Assembly: GCA_013203195.1 (NCBI GenBank)
Contig: JABMQM010000091.1
Location: forward strand, 1-6,057
Reading direction: 5' to 3'
DNA from: Desulfobacteraceae bacterium
GTDB taxonomy: Bacteria > Desulfobacterota > Desulfobacteria > Desulfobacterales > UBA11574
Length of the DNA: 6,057 nt
The notes beneath the pieces are model-generated. The model was not told where the DNA came from. It made no database searches and saw only the letters and a program-made list of their open reading frames with translations. Below are positions 5,270 through 6,057 of the stretch, piece by piece. Both the position numbers and the translations under genes were made by a program. Positions within the stretch are counted from its first letter, which is position 1; each line of letters begins with the position of its first letter.

Positions 5270-5761
5270 TTAACCCAGAAAATGATCCTGGTGGCGGGTT
5301 TCGCTTTTTTGAGCTTTTATGCGGCCGGTTGTGCCGCATTCAGGGCATTTTATCTCTGTCGGCACTTCACCAGCAAGAATCTCAATCATTGCTTTACATT
5401 TTGCACATCTAATGGCCTGTTTCTTTTTCTCTTCCGGCGCAGCTGCCTGTTCGGAAGCAGGTGTTTCCTGGTCATCGCTTTTCAAAAATGCCATAACTGC
5501 CTTGCGCACACAGCCTAAATCATCATCCTCTCCTCCCAGCTCTTTAAGCTTTTCATAATCAGCCTTGGGAATAACGATCTTGGTTTCGATTGTATGTGAA
5601 TTTTCCATGGCAGCATTGAGCTCTTCCAGGGCCGTGGCAAGATCTGAGAATTTCATATCTCCGGCATCCATTTTTGCCTGTATTTTGCTTTTCAGATCCT
5701 CAACAGCAAGCCATTCACCTTCATGGTTTATTTTGCCTGCTTGCAAATCGATATCACTCAT
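5270..5761 (-). CDS. Zinc-ribbon protein of unknown function
   Basis: This is a 163-residue soluble protein. Residues 1-57 are helical and acidic (EWLAVEDLKSKIQAKMDAGD, LATALEELNAAMENSH). Residues 58-94 read TIETKIVIPKADYEKLKELGG, then CVRKAVMAFL, suggesting a small strand-helix-helix unit. An acidic, Ala/Glu-rich linker (about 95-114) leads to a C-terminal zinc ribbon with C119-x-x-C122, a 16-residue gap and C139-x-x-C142. Such ribbons bind one zinc and usually mediate nucleic-acid or protein contacts. The ATG at 5761 has a GGGGA ribosome site at good spacing. No named family is recognised; I have the impression of similar proteins in sulfate-reducing Deltaproteobacteria, unchecked. Confidence 0.8.
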   Translation of the reverse strand: MSDIDLQAGKINHEGEWLAVEDLKSKIQAKMDAGDMKFSDLATALEELNAAMENSHTIETKIVIPKADYEKLKELGGEDDDLGCVRKAVMAFLKSDDQETPASEQAAAPEEKKKQAIRCAKCKAMIEILAGEVPTEIKCPECGTTGRIKAQKSETRHQDHFLG

Positions 5762-5826
5762 ATGTGTCCCCTTTTCTTTTTGACTGAGCCAACAACTACC
5801 CGCATATTTCAGGAAAATCTATGACG

Positions 5827-5855
5827 ACTCTAACAAATCTTTGTATTTTTGTCCA
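5827..5855 (-). promoter_or_regulatory. Candidate promoter of the zinc-ribbon gene
   Basis: On the minus strand, TGGACA (5850-5855) and TAGAGT (5827-5832) are separated by 17 bp and match the -35 and -10 consensus at 5/6 and 4/6. They lie about 65 bp upstream of the ATG at 5761, so the zinc-ribbon gene can be transcribed independently of the gene to its right. Confidence 0.45.
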
Positions 5856-5873
5856 TAAATATCAGCTTTGCTT

Positions 5874-6057
5874 TTAAGGCTCAATTTTCACACTGATAAA
5901 CGCCAGCATATATGCCGCAATCCCGCAGGCTATAATTGTTGGGATACCCAGACTGAGCGCGATTTGGGCGGCGGCAATTGATGCCAAAACCGAAGCGCAG
6001 CCATTAGCCGCCCAGGCATAGGCCCGCTCGCCCGGACTTTTCAGCAGATACCGCATA
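5874..6057 (-). CDS. C-terminus of a polytopic membrane protein, spermidine-synthase-like (5' end outside window)
   Basis: The frame enters from the right edge and ends at 5874, giving about 60 visible residues. SPGERAYAWAANGCASVLAS followed by two hydrophobic segments (IAAAQIALSLGIPTIIACGI, AAYMLAFISV) matches the C-terminal end of large bacterial membrane proteins that fuse transporter-like helices to a spermidine-synthase-like domain (typical pattern AW-x-x-NG-x-ASVLGS). In those proteins the function is largely unproven. The ATG at 6054-6056 is probably internal. Only the last two transmembrane segments are seen, so the family call is moderate. Confidence 0.6.
   Translation of the reverse strand, partial: MRYLLKSPGERAYAWAANGCASVLASIAAAQIALSLGIPTIIACGIAAYMLAFISVKIEP

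Overview
The window looks like a chromosomal segment of an anaerobic, sulfate-reducer-like member of the former Deltaproteobacteria (Desulfobacterales or a relative). This is an inference. It rests on the style of the acyl-CoA synthetase, on the small DUF1232/J-domain and zinc-ribbon proteins, and on the membrane spermidine-synthase-like C-terminus at the right edge. No rRNA, tRNA or phylogenetic marker is present to confirm it.

Layout. Left (1-1123, +): the C-terminal 373 residues of an AMP-forming acyl-CoA synthetase that begins outside the window. It ends 52 bp from a convergent two-gene unit (1827 to 1176, -): a small helical protein overlapping a minimal nucleotidyltransferase of the AbiEii/MNT type. 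That pairing resembles toxin-antitoxin modules, and a perfect 7+7 bp inverted repeat lies just upstream. Next (about 1849-2356) is a gene-poor stretch holding a wreck of a MalT-type LuxR regulator, in which the N-terminal start and a segment near the C-terminal DNA-binding domain are joined with the middle missing. A 56-nt hairpin and a promoter follow.

The centre (about 2290-4640) is visibly more AT-rich and looks acquired. It carries a DUF4268 protein with a PD-(D/E)XK-like nuclease core (2357-3307), then 6 bp after its stop a 65-nt imperfect inverted repeat with attC (integron recombination site) features (3313-3377), then an orphan single-pass membrane protein (3414-4241). A gene followed immediately by an attC-like hairpin and then an unrelated orphan gene in the same direction is how integron gene cassettes are built. 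No integrase gene is visible, so at most this is an integrase-less cassette cluster. About 500 bp with no convincing gene and several short hairpins (4242-4741) follow.

Right (4742-6057, all -): a DUF1232 membrane domain fused to a C-terminal J domain, a 163-residue zinc-ribbon protein of unknown function with a good promoter candidate, and the C-terminus of a polytopic membrane protein that runs off the window. These have the composition of the host chromosome and probably form its resident background.

The most interesting parts are the possible integrase-less cassette pair in the centre and the nucleotidyltransferase two-gene unit beside it. Together with the regulator wreck they suggest an accessory insertion hot spot between resident metabolic and housekeeping genes. 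No decisive new system can be proved from sequence alone.
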